Source of the DNA: Symbiodinium natans
Lineage: Eukaryota; Sar; Dinophyceae; Suessiales; Symbiodiniaceae
Reading direction: 5' to 3'
DNA: 64,000 nt
Assembly: GCA_905221605.1 (NCBI GenBank)
Contig: CAJNDS010002337.1
Coordinates: forward strand, 329,001 to 393,000
In this document: positions 17,854-30,727 of the stretch, in pieces
Numbering within the stretch: the stretch's first letter is position 1
How the letters are laid out: each line of letters begins with the position of its first letter
Position numbers and translations under genes: made by a program
The notes under the pieces: generated by a model
What the model saw: the letters and a program-made list of their open reading frames with translations, nothing else
The model's database searches: none
Told to the model about the DNA's origin: nothing

Positions 17854-20390
17854 TATTGTGGGGTCTTGGCCTTTTGTGGGAGAACACGGGAGCCCGTAAA
17901 GGTATGTGTGCCCACAACGGGGCGGGGTTGGACCTTAGATGACGGGCCCTTATAGCTGACATAAGCAGCAGAGACCCAAAGACCCCCTAAACCCTAAACC
18001 CTAAACCCTAGACCCAGGGTTGAGCTCAAGCCATATGCATGTCCTGTGTCGCTTGCTCTTACCTCAGCAGCTGGAATCAGAAAACTTCAAACCCTAAACC
18101 GCCTAAACCCTAAACCCTAGACCAGAGGCCTTGCATCGGGTTTAGGGTTTAGGGTTCAGGGTTTCGGGTTCAGGGTTTAGGGTTTAGGGTTAGGGTAGTT
18201 CAGAGGGGGACGGAGACTTCTGTACAATGACACCCCAGGTTTAGGGTTTCAGGTTTCTAGGCCCACAAACCCTAAACCCCAAACCCTGAGCCCTAAACCC
18301 AACAAACCCAAAGCCAAGAAAGCCGAACCCTCAATTCAGGGCCCCAAAGACTGAGCCCTAAACCCAAGAAATCCGATCCCAATAAATCCGCACCCTCGAG
18401 CCAGGGCCCGAACCCTGAGCCCTAAACCCCAAACCCTGAACCCTAAACCCCAAACCCTGAGCCCTAAACCCAAACCCTGAGCCCTTTAAACCCCAAGCCA
18501 GGAACCCTAAGCCCAATAAACTCGAAAGCGCCACCCAGGGGACCTTAAACCCCAAACCCTAAACCCTAAACCCCAAACCCTCAACCCTAAACCCCAAACC
18601 CTGAACCCTAAACCCTAAACCCCAAACCCTGTCAGGTCAGAGGCCCTCAGCCAGACCCTCAGCACCAATTCACGGCGTGAGCTCTGCGGATGGGAGCTGC
18701 CCAGTAGACTTGGGCTTGGGGGGCTTAGGGGGGCTGCGGGGGTTTAGAGTTTAGGGTTTAGGGTTTAGGGTGAGCATCCAAGACCCTTGACCTGGAGTAG
18801 ACTTGAAATTGCGCAGAAGTCCTCATGGGAACGTCGTGGAGGACTTTTCCTGCATGAGAGTCTGAGAGGGTGTATGGGGCTTAAGGATTTGAGAAGTTAG
18901 CGATTGAAGGGTTTAAGTTTAGGGAATGAAGCTCCAGCGGTCTTAGTGGATGTTGTGTCCCTAAACCCTAAACCCTAAACCCTAAGCCCTAAACCCTAAA
19001 CCCTAAACCCTAAACCCTAATCCCCAAGTTTAGCATGGCTTAACCAGAGCTAGTCGGCGTAGCTGTTTGCCGAGCCACGCAGATGCAACACGAACCCCAA
19101 GATTCCATGCTTGGGATCCAGGTCTTCCGGGTTTTCCCTAAACCCTAAACCCTAAACCCTAAACCCTAAACCCTAAACCCTAAACCCTAAACCCTAAACC
19201 CGGGTGGGTTTTCAGGGTTTTCAGGGTTTTCAGGGTTTGCAGGGTCTTCAGGGTTTTCAGGGTCTTCCGGGCTTTCAGTGTTTTCAGGGTTTAGGGTTTT
19301 CAGGGTTTCAGAGGCTTTAGAGTTTAGGGTTTTCAGGGTTTCAGGGGCTTCTTGGGCTTCAGGGGTTTCAGCCCCAAACCCTAAACCCTAAACCCTAAAC
19401 CCTAAACCCTAAACCCTAAACCCTAAACCCTAAACCCTAAACCCTAAACCCTAAACCCTAAGCAGGGGCTTCAGGGGTTTCAGCCCTAAACCCTAAACCA
19501 AACCCTAAACCCTAAACCTTAAGCAGGGGCTTCAGGGGTTTCAGCCCTAAACCCTAAACCCTAAACCCCAAACCCCAAACCCCAAACCCCAAACCCTAAA
19601 CCCTAAACCCTAAACCCTAAACCCTAAACCCTAAACCCTAAACCCTAAACCCTAAACCCTAAACCCTAAACCCTAAACCCTAAACCCTAAACCCCAAGCA
19701 AGAGCTTCAGGGGTTTCAGCCTCTCTGTTTCTGCAGAGGTCGTGTCTGAGGCGGCCTAAAGCGGCGCTCGCCTCCGTTCCGACCTTATGCTGCATGCTGG
19801 ATGCGTGGCCCAGAGAGTCCAACACCCCAGGCCTGAGTCTCCTTCTCCTAAGTTTAGGGTTTAGGGTTTGGGGTTTGGGGTTTAGGGTTTAGGGTTTAGG
19901 GGTTAGGGGTTTGGGTTTAGGGTTTAGGGTTTGTTTGGGGTTTGGGGTTTGGGGTTTGGGGTTTGGGGTTTAGGGTTTAGAGTTTAGAGTTTAGGCTTCA
20001 GGGTTTAGGCTTTAGAGCACCTAAGAAAGTTACTCGACGTCACTGTGTCGTTGTAAGGTTACCTTCTTGGGAACCCATGGGGAGCCAAATGGCCGCTTCT
20101 CTACAAAAGGGTCCTTTTTGCGGTTCTCATTATAAGGATGCCCCCAATATTTGGAAAAAGGGACCCTAATTTCGGGAACTACCAATTTGGGCGAAACGGG
20201 GGCGCACGCCATGTGAAGGCACATTCAGTGTTGATGCGTGCCTGAATCGTGGATCTTCAGGGGTAACCCCAAAACCTTGAAACCCTAAACCCTAAACCCC
20301 AAACCCGCTGGTGGTCCCCTGGTGCTACCTTTTTTTCTTCCAATCGCGGCTCCGGTGCAGGGGACAATCTAGAGCAACCCCCCCCCCCCC

Positions 20391-20526
20391 CTTGGAGGTT
20401 CATGGGTTTAGGGTTTAGGGTTGAGGGGTATGTTATGAGTAGGGTTAGCCGTATGGTAACTCTACGTATAACCCTACTTAAGGGTACTTATAACCCTACT
20501 TATACCTACCCCTGAACCTTTAAGTA
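20391..20526. repeat. MITE family A with short telomere tract
   Basis: CTTGGAGGTTCATGGG runs straight into TTTAGGG units. The TATAACCCTACTTA body and an ACCTTTAAGTA right end follow. Confidence 0.5.
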
Positions 20527-20588
20527 GCTCAAGGTCTGCGCTGCAATCGGCTGCAGCCTACTCCTCGATTGTGTATTTTCATCTTCGC

Positions 20589-20698
20589 TTGGTAGCCCAG
20601 TGGTACCCTTTTCCCTTTTTTGGGTTCAAGGTTCCCGTATACAGTAATCAACCCAAAAAAGGGTGCCCCTAGTGTAATATGTTTCTTGGGCTACCAAG
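20589..20698. repeat. MITE family D
   Basis: Inverted ends CTTGGTAGCCCAGTGG and CTTGGGCTACCAAG enclose inner inverted arms CCCTTTTTTGGGTT and AACCCAAAAAAGGG. The second copy is at 51746. Confidence 0.75.
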
Positions 20699-21231
20699 AT
20701 TCGGTGCATCTCGGCTAAATGTAGCCAGATGTACTGGTGTACATAAGGTGTCGCAGCTGTAGCTGATCCTCGCTGTGCGTGCTGCCTCTCGCTCTCAGAA
20801 ATTGCAGCACTACCTTTTGTTCGACTTACAACTGCAATCAAGGGCTCTTCATATCTCTTCATCCTCCACAGCAGGAAGGGGATTAGCAGTGTAGAGCCGA
20901 AGGTGCAGGGCTTCAGCCCTAAGTAAATCCCTAAACTCTTTAAAAAACCCCATAAACCCTTAGCGAAACCTTAAACCCACTACACCAGTAAGGGTTTAGG
21001 GTTTAGGGTTTAGGGTTTAGGGTTTAGGGTTTAGGGTTTAGGGTTTAGGGTTTAGGGTTTAGGGTTTAGGGTTTAGGGTTTAGGGTTTAGGGTTTAGGGT
21101 TTAGGGTTTAGGGTTTAGGGTTTAGGGTAAGGGCCGAGAGGCAGCGCGACTGCGACACCGCGTCTCACCTTCCCCCACGCGGACGTGAAAAGAGTGCCCA
21201 GGGACTGCAACACCCCTTAGTTACTTGGAGG

Positions 21232-21334
21232 TTCATGGTACTTACTAACCACTTATAACTGTACTTATAACCTTACTTATAATTGGGATAACCCCTATAA
21301 GGCCCTTTAGGGGGGTACCATGAACCTTCAAGTA
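21232..21334. repeat. MITE family A, internally deleted
   Basis: Both family A ends are present but only 103 bp long; the right inner arm is missing. Confidence 0.75.
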
Positions 21335-22240
21335 GGGAATGTTCCCGTAAATATAATATAGGGTCCCTTACATGATTCAAGGATTATGGGCGCTTACGAA
21401 TATAGGGGACACCTGATATAGACCCCCAAACCGTAGGATTCCCTTGTAAAACAGGACCCCATTGACACCCCTACTATCGTAAACCCCCAAACCCTAAACC
21501 CCAAACCCCAAACCCTAAACCCTAATCCCAAAACCCTAAACCCTAATCCCCAAACCCTAAACCCTAAACCCCAAATTGGACTTAATTGAGGGGTATTGGA
21601 GTCCGTGGGTGAGCTGCGTTGCATCGGCAGGGCCCTCGGACCTCCAGGGTCCCTACCACCCTGATCCCTAAATCCTAAACCCTAAGTCCTAAACCCTAAA
21701 CCCTAAACCCTAAACCCTAAACCCTAAACCCTAAACCCTAAACCCTAAACCCTAAACCCTAAACCCTAATCCCTAAACCCTAAACCCTAAACCCTAAACC
21801 CTAAACCTTCATTCAATGCGTGCCTGGTGCGATTCTGGGATACAACGGATCTACTGGCAGCTCCTGGGCTCCGAGAGGCCTTGATGCCCTGTTTAGGGTT
21901 TAGGGTTTAGGGTTTAGGGTTTAGGGTTTAGGGTTTAGGGTTTCGAACATCGTCTGGCCCCGCAGAGCAGGTAGCCGCCTTGGGGGGGGGGGGGTTTAGA
22001 GTAGGGTGTTCATGTAGGTTTGTTGGGTGTAGAAGGTGCACACACAGGGTTTAGGGGTTTGAGGGCACTCACGAGAGCCGCGCGTGACATGTGGGTTGTT
22101 CTACCTTGGAGGTCTTCTTCTCGTTACCTCTTGCGATAGGAGGCCCTCAGGGTTTAGGGTTTAGGGTTTAGGGTTTAGGGTTTAGGGCAGGGGGCCCGAA
22201 TTCAGAACTTCCGATGTGCTCTTGCATCGGTGTGGTCGCC

Positions 22241-22486
22241 ATGACGGAGCCTGCGGCCAGCGACGCGTACAGCCGCATGCTGCATGAAGCCTTGCTCCAC
22301 CTGGCGGAGAGGCTCGAGAACCCAAAGCGGGAAGCCGTGGGTGTGCCCGATTTTCCAAAGACCACATCTCGGAAGCAGGGGCTCTGTCTTCTTAAGCTAC
22401 TGAAAGAAGGAGGTTCTCATGATGAACTCAGCTCCTGTCCTGAGCTACAAGCCTTAGTTCGGAGGGGTTTGAGTAAGGCCCAGTAA
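22241..22486 (+). CDS. Small ORF or exon, unrecognised
   Basis: An 81-codon frame from ATG 22241 to TAA. An in-frame ATG lies 27 bp upstream. The product begins MTEPAASDAYSRMLHEALLH, is amphipathic and helical, with a KLLKEGG turn and a Leu/Arg-rich end. GC content and residue use look protein-like, and the frame is bounded on the left by a TTTAGGG tract and on the right by CCCTAAA-like repeats. It may be an intact small gene or the last exon of a split gene. I recognise no family. Confidence 0.4.
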   Translation: MTEPAASDAYSRMLHEALLHLAERLENPKREAVGVPDFPKTTSRKQGLCLLKLLKEGGSHDELSSCPELQALVRRGLSKAQ

Positions 22487-23360
22487 CCCTAAACCCGACA
22501 CCCGAAACCCTAAACCCTGAACCCTAATCCAACAGCAGGCCCACAGTCCCCCATGTCCCCCTCGTCGTTGCTCGGAAGGCTCGACCAAGTCTGCAGCGAT
22601 GTCCAGCGCATCGCCACTTGGTTCAGTCAGGCTGTGTGCCAGCATGGCCTAAACCCTAAACCCTAAACCCTAAACCCTAAACCCTAAACCCTAAACCCTA
22701 AACCCTAAACCCTAAACCCTAAACCCTAAACCCTAAACCCTAAATGAATCTCGAGTTGCTGAGTTCAACGTAGTTCCGAAGTGCTAGACCTACGCCAAAA
22801 ACATGCAGCTACCCCCCAACTCTTCGAACACCCTACACCCTAGCATCCTAAACCCTACAACCGCACGTCACGACAAGACTCTTCTGCCGGGTCCGTATGA
22901 TTAATGATTGTCTCTGTGGGTTATCCACAGAGGGCCCAACACATTTAGGAGAACTGACCACAGACTGTTCACCCTGAGCCCTACAAAATCCTACAAAGCC
23001 CTACGCAGCCCTACTAGACGCTCCACCTGTTTTGGCCTCACCCACACGCACCCTAATACCCTAAACCCTAAACCCTAAACCCTAAACCCTAAACCCTAAA
23101 CCCTAAACCCTAAACCCTAAACCCTAAACCCTAAACCCTAAACCCTAAACCCTGACCAAAGGACTCGAGCGTCTCTGCCCTGGCAGAACGCGTCGCGCAG
23201 CTGCCGAAGCCGCCCCCTCTGCCGAAACGACCACCTCTGGAGACAACAGGAGGAGCGTGGATCGGAGACTCCAGTTAGGGTTTAGGGTTTAGGGTTTAGG
23301 GTTTAGGGTTTAGGGTTTAGGGTTTAGAGTTTAGGGTTTAGGGTTTAGGGTGTAGGGTTT

Positions 23361-23453
23361 CTCTTAATTAAGGAACACTCCTTAAAGTATAAGAGGGCTC
23401 CTTATATGGTTTAAGGAATATTCCTTCATGAAGGGGTATGGGAGTCTCTGGGT
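23361..23453. repeat. MITE family B, left end lost
   Basis: The CTTAATTAAGGAACACTCC and GGTTTAAGGAATATTCC arms are present, with right end GGGAGTCTCTGGG. The left terminus is replaced by TTTAGGG repeats. Confidence 0.65.
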
Positions 23454-24960
23454 GGACCGGGGGTGTGGGTTTAGGCGTTCGCAATCAGGGCTTCAAAGGT
23501 TATAGGGCTTGGGGTTTGGTATAAGCGTTAGCAGTTAGCGTTTCTAAGGTTATCGGGTTTGGGGTATGGCTTGCAGCTTGTCGAAGGGTTTCAGGTGTCT
23601 TCACTTAAATGCTAGTTTTAGGGGGGACGGGGGGGGGGGGGGGGGGGGATCCCAGTAGCGGGCTATGAGGACCCAGTCGAACTAAAAAGCCTGCAGTTTG
23701 GGCCCTCAGGTGTAGAATTTTGTGGCTTTCGGGCCTGCGGGAAATATCGCCACCCGAAAATCCTGAAACCAGTAAACCTTCAGCCCCTGGCCCGCTTGGG
23801 GGATCTCTGATAGTCCTCTGCAAGCTGCTCCCGACTGCAGGGCTCCTTATAGGTCTCAGATGGGTCCTGCACGATGATTGCGGGTTCTTCCATCGTTAGG
23901 GCGCTAAACGAAGGGACTACTAGAAGGACTTCCTTATATAAGCCCTGTATATACCTTATAGTCCCTACATACCTAAGTAGCCCCTAAATAACCCCCAAAT
24001 AACCCCTCATAGTGTTTCACTGGCTGGTTCTTAGTAGGCCCTAATTCTCACGTTCCCTACTAAGAACCAGGGGGTTGACGGTACTGAGAGTCTGACGCAG
24101 GAGGCACGGCAAGCTTGACAAAGCGCGTGCTGGCGCTGGAACATGGCCAGCGAGCCGCGGCAGCCAGAGTCATCGTGTTTAGGTTTTAGGTTTTAGGGTT
24201 TAGGGCGCATAGGGTGCTCGTCACAGGCATGAAAGCTGACACTGTCAGACTCCAGCGGCACTGGGCCTGACGCAATCATAGTTAGCTCCCCTTCTGGTTT
24301 CAGTTGCACATGTCCGATGTACTCTGAGGCCACCAAACAGCCAGGACGCGTCATCCAGGCCCTAGAACTAACCTCAACAACTAAACATAGGGGTACTTCG
24401 AATAGTATTATCGCTTTTTTTTATACAGGGACCATAAGGGTATACTAGTAGTAATTGACCCCCATATTCCCATACAGCAAGGACTCTCACATCCCCTCGC
24501 TAAAGATTTCCATCAGCTTGCATCACAATAGCCTTCAACCCTAAGGGTTTAGGGTTTAGGGGTTAGGGTTTAAACACCTGAATCCTATTTTTCACTAAGT
24601 GGGAGGAGACTAGCTTCATTTTGTTGAACAACCCTGAGACTGCAAGACCTCTAGGGTTTAGGTGTTTTAGACTTAAGGCTACCCCAGGGCCAGTACATCT
24701 TAATGAGTATATCAGACTCTTCAGGGGCCTTTCACCCGAAATCCCCTAAACCCTAGACGCTAAACCCTAAACCCTAAACCCTAAGCCCCAACCCTGAACC
24801 CCAAATGTCGTAGTCTCCGGGTCTCTGGAGCTTGTGTCGAGTCCTCGCCAAGGAGCCGTGGCAGCGGGTGCGCGACGAGCGCTGCGCAAGGCGCGTAGAC
24901 TGGGGACAACAGAGACACCAAACGAAAACTTGGCGGTTCACACGTAGTTATAGGTAGGGT

Positions 24961-25113
24961 TACTTGGAGGTTCATGGTACTTACTAACCAATTATAACTG
25001 TACTTATAGCCCTACATACAATACACCTAGAGGGCCTTAGGGGTCATCCCAATCATAAGTAGGGTTATAAGCCCAGTGATAAGTGGTTCGTAGGTACCAT
25101 GAACCTCCAAGTA
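24961..25113. repeat. MITE family A, full-length
   Basis: A 153-bp copy with both ends (TACTTGGAGGTTCATGG and complement) and the AGGGCCTTA centre. Confidence 0.85.
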
Positions 25114-26310
25114 GAAGTATGGTAACTCTACTTATAACCCTATTTAGGGCACTTGCAACCCTAGGGTGTAGGGTTTAGGGTTTAGGGTTTAGGGTTTAGG
25201 GTTTAGGGCTTAGGGCTTGGGGTTTAGGGTTTAGGGTTTAGGGTTTAGGGCTTACATTCCGCACGTTATCGAAACCATGCTGCGCTCGGCCCGCAAGACT
25301 CAGTAGACCCGAAACCCTAAACCCTAAACCCTAAACCCTAAACCCTAAACCCTAAACCCTAAACCCTAAACCCTAAACCCTAAACCCTAAACCCTAAACC
25401 CTAAACCGAACGCTACTGCAGGCTGTCACAGCTCAACGCGCCGTGCAGGACCTGACACTGACATGTCGGTGCTGCACTCCGCCGGGTTGGAGTTTAGGGG
25501 TTTATTGTGCTTTAGGGTTCAGGGTTTAGGGTTCAGGGTTTAGGGTTTAGGGTTTAGGGTTTAGGTATCCATCCCTGTGATGGTTGTGTGGGTTGATCCG
25601 CACTATGGGCCGTTTTGGGGGCCTTCTAAACTTCTCACGCACCAGCCCCACAGTCCCCCCCCCTCCTTCCCCAAAAAACTGCTCACTATTCAGGCAAACC
25701 CCTCATATTCAGGAGTTTGTGAAACCCTAAACCCTAAACCCTAAACCCTAAACCCTAGCCCTAAACCCTAAACCCTAAACCCCTCAACCCTAAACCCTAG
25801 ACCCTAATTAGGCTCTGGACTTGGCCCAAAGTTCAACCATCCAGTTTAGGTGTGCTGACGAGGAAACCGCTGGCCCTAGTGTTTAGGGTTTAGGGTTTAG
25901 GGATTAGGGTTTAGGGTTTCGGGTTTAGGGTTTAGGGTTTAGTGTTATATCGTACCTGGAGGTTCACGGGTAGTTATATAATTCGTGTTTAGGTGTTCAG
26001 TCTGGGGTTTAGGGCCAGTAGGGTGTAGGGTGTGAGTTTGGGGTTCATGGGTCTAGTGATAAGTGGTGTTATAAGTATGGTGACTCTACTGACAGCCCTG
26101 TTTAGGGTACTTACGGCTGATAACCCCAAGCAGCCGTAGACCTCAAAGGCTCATCTTTTGTACCCTAGCAGGTCAGCTTTAAGCTAAGCACCCCTACAGC
26201 AACCCTTTATAAACCATGCCCCCATCTAAGCCCAAACTATACCAAAACCTGCAGAAACCTCCTGTTTGAACTCTATGGAAACTTACTTTTTGAAATCACT
26301 TGAAGCCTTA

Positions 26311-26419
26311 CCCTAAGGGTCCATGTACCTAAATAGGGAGTACTTGGGCCTTAAAGTACCTCCTATATAGGGACTTTGGGGCCTAAGTATTCCCTATTTA
26401 GGTACATGGACCCTTAGGG
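26311..26419. repeat. Near-perfect palindromic element
   Basis: Arms of about 37 bp begin CCCTAAGGGTCCATGTACC and end GGTACATGGACCCTTAGGG, around a short centre. This is a MITE-like fold-back with no second copy seen in this window. Confidence 0.8.
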
Positions 26420-27298
26420 TTATGGACGAGACCAACAAATCTCGGGCAGGACAGAGGTCCCCCCAAATCAGCAGAGGCCGATCATTGTTCATGGGCGGGC
26501 TCCCCAGCACCCAGAACCTTTTCAACCCCAAATCCTCAAGCTTTAAAGCTTTAGGACTTATAGTGAGGGTTTAGTGTTTAGGGTTTAGGGTTTGGGGTTT
26601 AGGGTTTAGGTTTTCCGTTGGGTCTAGAGTTTCGGGTGTGAGGGCTTAAGATATTCGGATCAAGATCTTCCCTCATGTTGCCAGCCCCGTGAAGCACAGT
26701 ATGGTCTATTAAGTGTTTAGGGTTTAGGGTTTAGGGTTTAGGGTTTAGGGTTTAGGCAAGGAGTGACCCCCAGAATGGACCCTTAGTCTTATTCCCCTGT
26801 ATGACACCAATATATACCTTTTATGAGTCCCTGTGTACCTACGTAGCCCCTGAATAACCCCTAAATAACCCCGAAGGTCCCTTACAAGGGCCCCTCCATT
26901 TGGTCCCTTGAAATAGAATATGCCGTCGTTCATGCTTTTTGGGGGGTTCTGGGTTCCTATTATTATAGCTACTTATACCTAACACGTTTATACTTATTTT
27001 CCAGGGTCCACTCCAAAGTAGTTGTAAGGGCCCGACTTTCCCAGACACATGCTCGTTAAGGGCCTTGAAGGGGTTTGCGGAGGCTTCAATTGGGGTGAGT
27101 TGGCGTGAACCCCTAAAACAAAAAACGCACAAAGTCCTTCCTTTCGAAGCCCTGAATATGTTTTTTTTTGAGAGAGAGAGAGAGAGAAAGATGAGTTATA
27201 TCTATCTATGGATAGATAGGAGTGCCTACATTTTCAACAGCCCCGCCGACTCCCATGTAGGATCCTTAGGGTCTGTAGGGCCCGAAACCCTAATTCTG

Positions 27299-27446
27299 AG
27301 GGTAGTTTCATGCGCCCTTAATATGGTCCCTTACCTCCTTTAAAGGGTTCTGATTCATGGGCCCTTAATGTGTGCAGGGTATAGAAGGGGTATATAAGGA
27401 GTCACCTTTTTCAGGGCCCATACTAAGGGGCCACGTAGCTACACTT
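27299..27446. repeat. MITE family F
   Basis: Left end GAGGGTAGTTTCATGCGCCC, right end GGGGCCACGTAGCTAC, with the shared AAAGGGTTCTGA core. Confidence 0.65.
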
Positions 27447-27560
27447 AGAGAAACCCAAATGCTTTTCACAGGCCAAAAGAATGGCTGAAAGCCAAAAAAA
27501 CCTCAGCAAGGACCTGCCGGGCTGGTTGGACGGCTTCCTCCAGCAGGTCCGCAACTCAGT

Positions 27561-27655
27561 TTAGGGTTTAGGGTTTAGGGTTTAGGGTTTAGGGTTTAGG
27601 GTTTAGGGTTTAGGGTTTAGGGTTTAGGGTTTAGGGTTTAGGGTTTAGGGTTTTG
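27561..27655. repeat. Pure TTTAGGG array
   Basis: About 13 uninterrupted heptamers directly follow the stop of the exon-like island 27481-27564. Confidence 0.9.
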
Positions 27656-27728
27656 GCGCACCGAGTTCAGGGAGCTAGGGATGAGGTGCAAGACGACTCT
27701 AAACCCCAACCCTAAAAACAAAAAACTC

Positions 27729-27823
27729 GGGATGTTCCCCCTTAGAGTCCTTAATGTTTTTTTTTTGCACCCTTTTTATGTGTTGTCCCTATTAAGGACT
27801 GTTAGTATAAGGGGGAACATCCC
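27729..27823. repeat. MITE family E
   Basis: Ends GGGATGTTCCCCCTTA and AAGGGGGAACATCCC, with inner AGTCCTTAAT/ATTAAGGACT arms. Copies also lie at 36148 and 63106. Confidence 0.8.
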
Positions 27824-29684
27824 AACCCTAAACCCTAAACCCTGCATCAGATCACAGGGGATGGTAAGGGTGATGTTTTGGGAGATCAGGGCCTGCGCGG
27901 GCTGCATGGGTGTGTTGGGCTAGGTTTCGGGTTGAAAGGGTGTTAGGTCTAGGGTATCCTTTAACTTCTGTGGTGCAGGATGTGGGGGATGGGGGCGGGG
28001 GGGATATGGGGGGGGGGGGGATATGGGGGGGGTGGGGGAGCTCTGATTGCGCCCTCAAACCCCAATTCTTTTCAGTGACCCAGTCAGGAGCGGGCTATGA
28101 GCCACCTTGACGGGCAGGCACGGTGGTTTCGGGGTTGAGGTTTAGAGTTTAGGGGCTTAGGGCGTTCAGGGTTTACCTTTTTTGTTGTGTCTGAGATCAG
28201 TTTGAAGTGCTGCAGGGCAAACACACTCAGACAACACCTCTTCACATCATGTTTCTTTCCTGTTTGTATGAGAAAAGGTCGTTAAAGTATAACAGTGGGT
28301 GGAGGCTTGCTTTAGGGTTAGATCGGACAGCAAAAGTAACTAAATAAGAAGAAAGGGAAATATTCAAATAGTTCCTTCACCTTCTCTGTTTTAATCCTAT
28401 TCAGTTTGATGGATCAATGGAATCCCACCTAACAGAATGACTCAGAGAAGCCATGCAAAGAAGGCAGGGCAATATATCGTTGGGGCTGATGGTGTTCTAA
28501 GCGTTGTCATTAACTTGTGAGAAGACCCAAGCTTGTTGCACTTGGGGGGGGGGCTGACAATGACTAGAGGTCAACGTGATTAAGCAATTGAATCAAGCCT
28601 GCAGTTGCGAAGCACGACGCCAAGAGAAAATCGACCCTTCACTTCACCAACCCCTATACCCTAAACCAAACCCCTAAACACCTAAACCCCTACAACCCTA
28701 AACCCTAACCCCCTTGTTTCCCTAAACCCATGAAACCCCAAACCATTCTCACCCCTAAACCCTAAACCCCCAAACCCCATGGCATCTGCAGCCCACCAAA
28801 CTCGGGGGAAGTGTCGACGGTTTAAGGGTTTAGGGTTTAGGGTTTAGGGTGACTCTGGCAGCGTTTTCCCAAGAACCTGCGGCTCGAACACGTGCGCGAT
28901 GGCGCGAGAAGCCTAGGCGACCCAAACACATCCAAATTTGCCAGTAAGGGGTCTAGGGTTTGGGGGTTTGGGGGGTTTGGGGTTGAGGGGTTTAGGGGTC
29001 GAGGCGGTTCAGGGGTTTAGGGGTTCAGGGGTTTTCGGGGTTTAAGGGTTTTGGGGTTTCGGTGTTTCGGGTTTAGGGAGGCCTGAACCCTAAAGCCCTG
29101 AACTCCTAAAGCCTACACTCTTGCTCCCCCGAGGTGTCGATGCTGGCTTCTAGCCTGCGCATGCAAAGCAACATGGTAGGGCTCCTACCAGTTGTGTGTC
29201 GCTCTCTCTGTGTGTGTGTGTGTGTGTGTGTGTTTGTTTGCTTGTTTGTTTGTTTCTGGGGGGTTGGGGTTAGAGTAGGGTTTCGGGTTGGGTGCTGGGG
29301 GGGACGAGGTGTTGGCTTTTAGGATTTCAGGGTCGCGGCTTTCGGGCTCCCCCTTATCTCTGGCGGTTCTAGAAGCCGTAAAACTGTAAAGTGCAAATCC
29401 AGCTATGATCCGGAGAGCGCACACCTGTAGACTACATTGGTACTGGCAGAGGAAGACCCAACAACAGTGGCCTTTCAACATTGCCCTTGTTCAGTCCGCG
29501 CTGTCAAAGTATGGAGACCAGCCAGGATCACAGATCCAACTTTGCAAGCGCCTAAACCCTAAACCCCAAACCCTAAACCTGCCAACAAGCTTAGTTCTTC
29601 CAAGCCGGGCACGGAAGCGCCCAAAAGGCAACTGCAATTGGGGTTCTAATGGTGCAACACACTAGCAGTAAACCCGAAAAGCCT

Positions 29685-29783
29685 CCAGGGACTCCAATAG
29701 CCCTTAACTTAAGAATTTTCTTGAAACTATACTAAGGTTCTTTTCTGGTTTAAGGAATATTCCTTAGTTCTGGAGTCTCTGGG
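29685..29783. repeat. MITE family B
   Basis: CCAGGGACTCCAATAG left end, GGAGTCTCTGGG right end, GGTTTAAGGAATATTCC inner arm. Confidence 0.75.
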
Positions 29784-30604
29784 TTTAAACCCTACGCCTC
29801 TCAGCCCTGCTTTCTTTGAGGCCTGCCTCGGCGAGGGGCAGCCCATTGCAGGCCCAAGTTCTGAAATCTTCAGCGTGTAAACCCTAAAACCCTAAACCCT
29901 AAACCCTAAACCCTAAACCGGGATCACCCATGGACCTCCAAGTAAGCCTTAACTTCTGACGGTGTCAGCCCGGTTTGCCAACGCGAGTGTGTCTTTAACC
30001 GCAGGGATGGCTCTACGGCACAGGCCAGACAACTTAGGTATACCCTAAACCCTAAACCCTAAACCCTAAACCCTAAACCCTAGACCAGGATAATTAGTAG
30101 CAGCAAATTGGAGTACTGATAGCAACAGCACAACAAGAGCAACGGTACACGCGGGCAACAACAGTAGCAACAGCCATCAGTCATCTCACCATCATCATTA
30201 TCATCATCATCCATACTGTGGATGATAGAAATCCTGCATGACTACAGAACTCCCATGCGCACCCCTTAATTTCCATGTTGTTTGGGTGCCTGGGTCATGC
30301 AGGATTTCCATGTTTCGCGCTTCTGTGTTGGTGGGACTGGTCTATGTGTCAATGTTAAATTCCCAAGCAGACCCCTAACCCCTAAACCCAAACCCGAACC
30401 CCGAACCCCTAACCCCTAACCCCTAAACCCTAAACCCTAAACCCTACACCCTACACCCTAAACCCTTAACCCTAAACCTGAAACCCTAAACCCTAAACCC
30501 TAAACCCTGAACCTGACCTATACGGCAAGCACCACAGGAGAGCATTCTGGAGAGCCCCGCACAGCCGCTGTGAGGCGGCGACCCCCACCCCCCCCCCCCC
30601 CCCT

Positions 30605-30727
30605 TCTTGGAGGTTCATGGGTACTTATAACCACAGTCATAAGTCTACTTATAACCTACTTATAGGGGACTGAGGGGGCTTATAAGTACAGTAATAGTTA
30701 GGGTTATAAGTACCCTGAACCTCCACA
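30605..30727. repeat. MITE family A
   Basis: TCTTGGAGGTTCATGGGTAC left end and GTACCCTGAACCTCCA right end, with a shortened TATAA core. It abuts a 16-C run. Confidence 0.7.

Larger units (their letters stand above)
13813..20030. other. Mosaic region: telomere repeats, minisatellites, exon-like islands
   Basis: Main telomere-type tracts lie at 14530-14640, 14740-14788, 15765-15925, 16050-16138, 17520-17600, 18540-18630, 18960-19022, 19136-19203, 19377-19462 and 19556-19695. GGTTTCAGG-type minisatellites are at 16270-16500 and 19205-19370. Coding-like islands: 14646-14739 (+, SDGSLSAFSHGSESSKL, ends TAG), 16541-16655 (+, MARDYVIFSKRRVWALF) and 19050-19127 (-, EDLDPKHGILGFVLHLRG, ends TAG). Without a second copy their frames cannot be tested. 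Confidence 0.45.
20031..27560. other. Mosaic region with several exon-like islands
   Basis: Telomere-type arrays lie at 20993-21128, 21690-21806, 21893-21940, 22648-22745, 23057-23152, 23277-23355, 25170-25252, 25315-25405, 25505-25565 and 26712-26755. Exon-like islands on the + strand: 21812-21890 (CLVRFWDTTDLLAAPGLRE), 23162-23278 (SALAERVAQLPKPPPLPKR, ends TAG), 23656-23820 (GVEFCGFRACGKYRHPKIL, ends TGA), 24841-24940 (AKEPWQRVRDERCARRVDW), 25422-25485 (AVTAQRAVQDLTLTCRCC) and 27481-27564 (MAESQKNLSKDLPGWLDGF, ends TAG). Each sits between repeats, often right after CAG. I infer exons of one or more unidentified split genes. Confidence 0.4.

Noticed and set aside
19377-19695. CRISPR-like repeat arrays
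   Set aside because: The repeats are 7-bp head-to-tail telomere units without spacers.
21394-21624. ORFs coding GFRVxGLGFRV-type proteins (also near 16252, 18358, 35360, 45597)
   Set aside because: These are translations of TTTAGGG-type repeats, not proteins.
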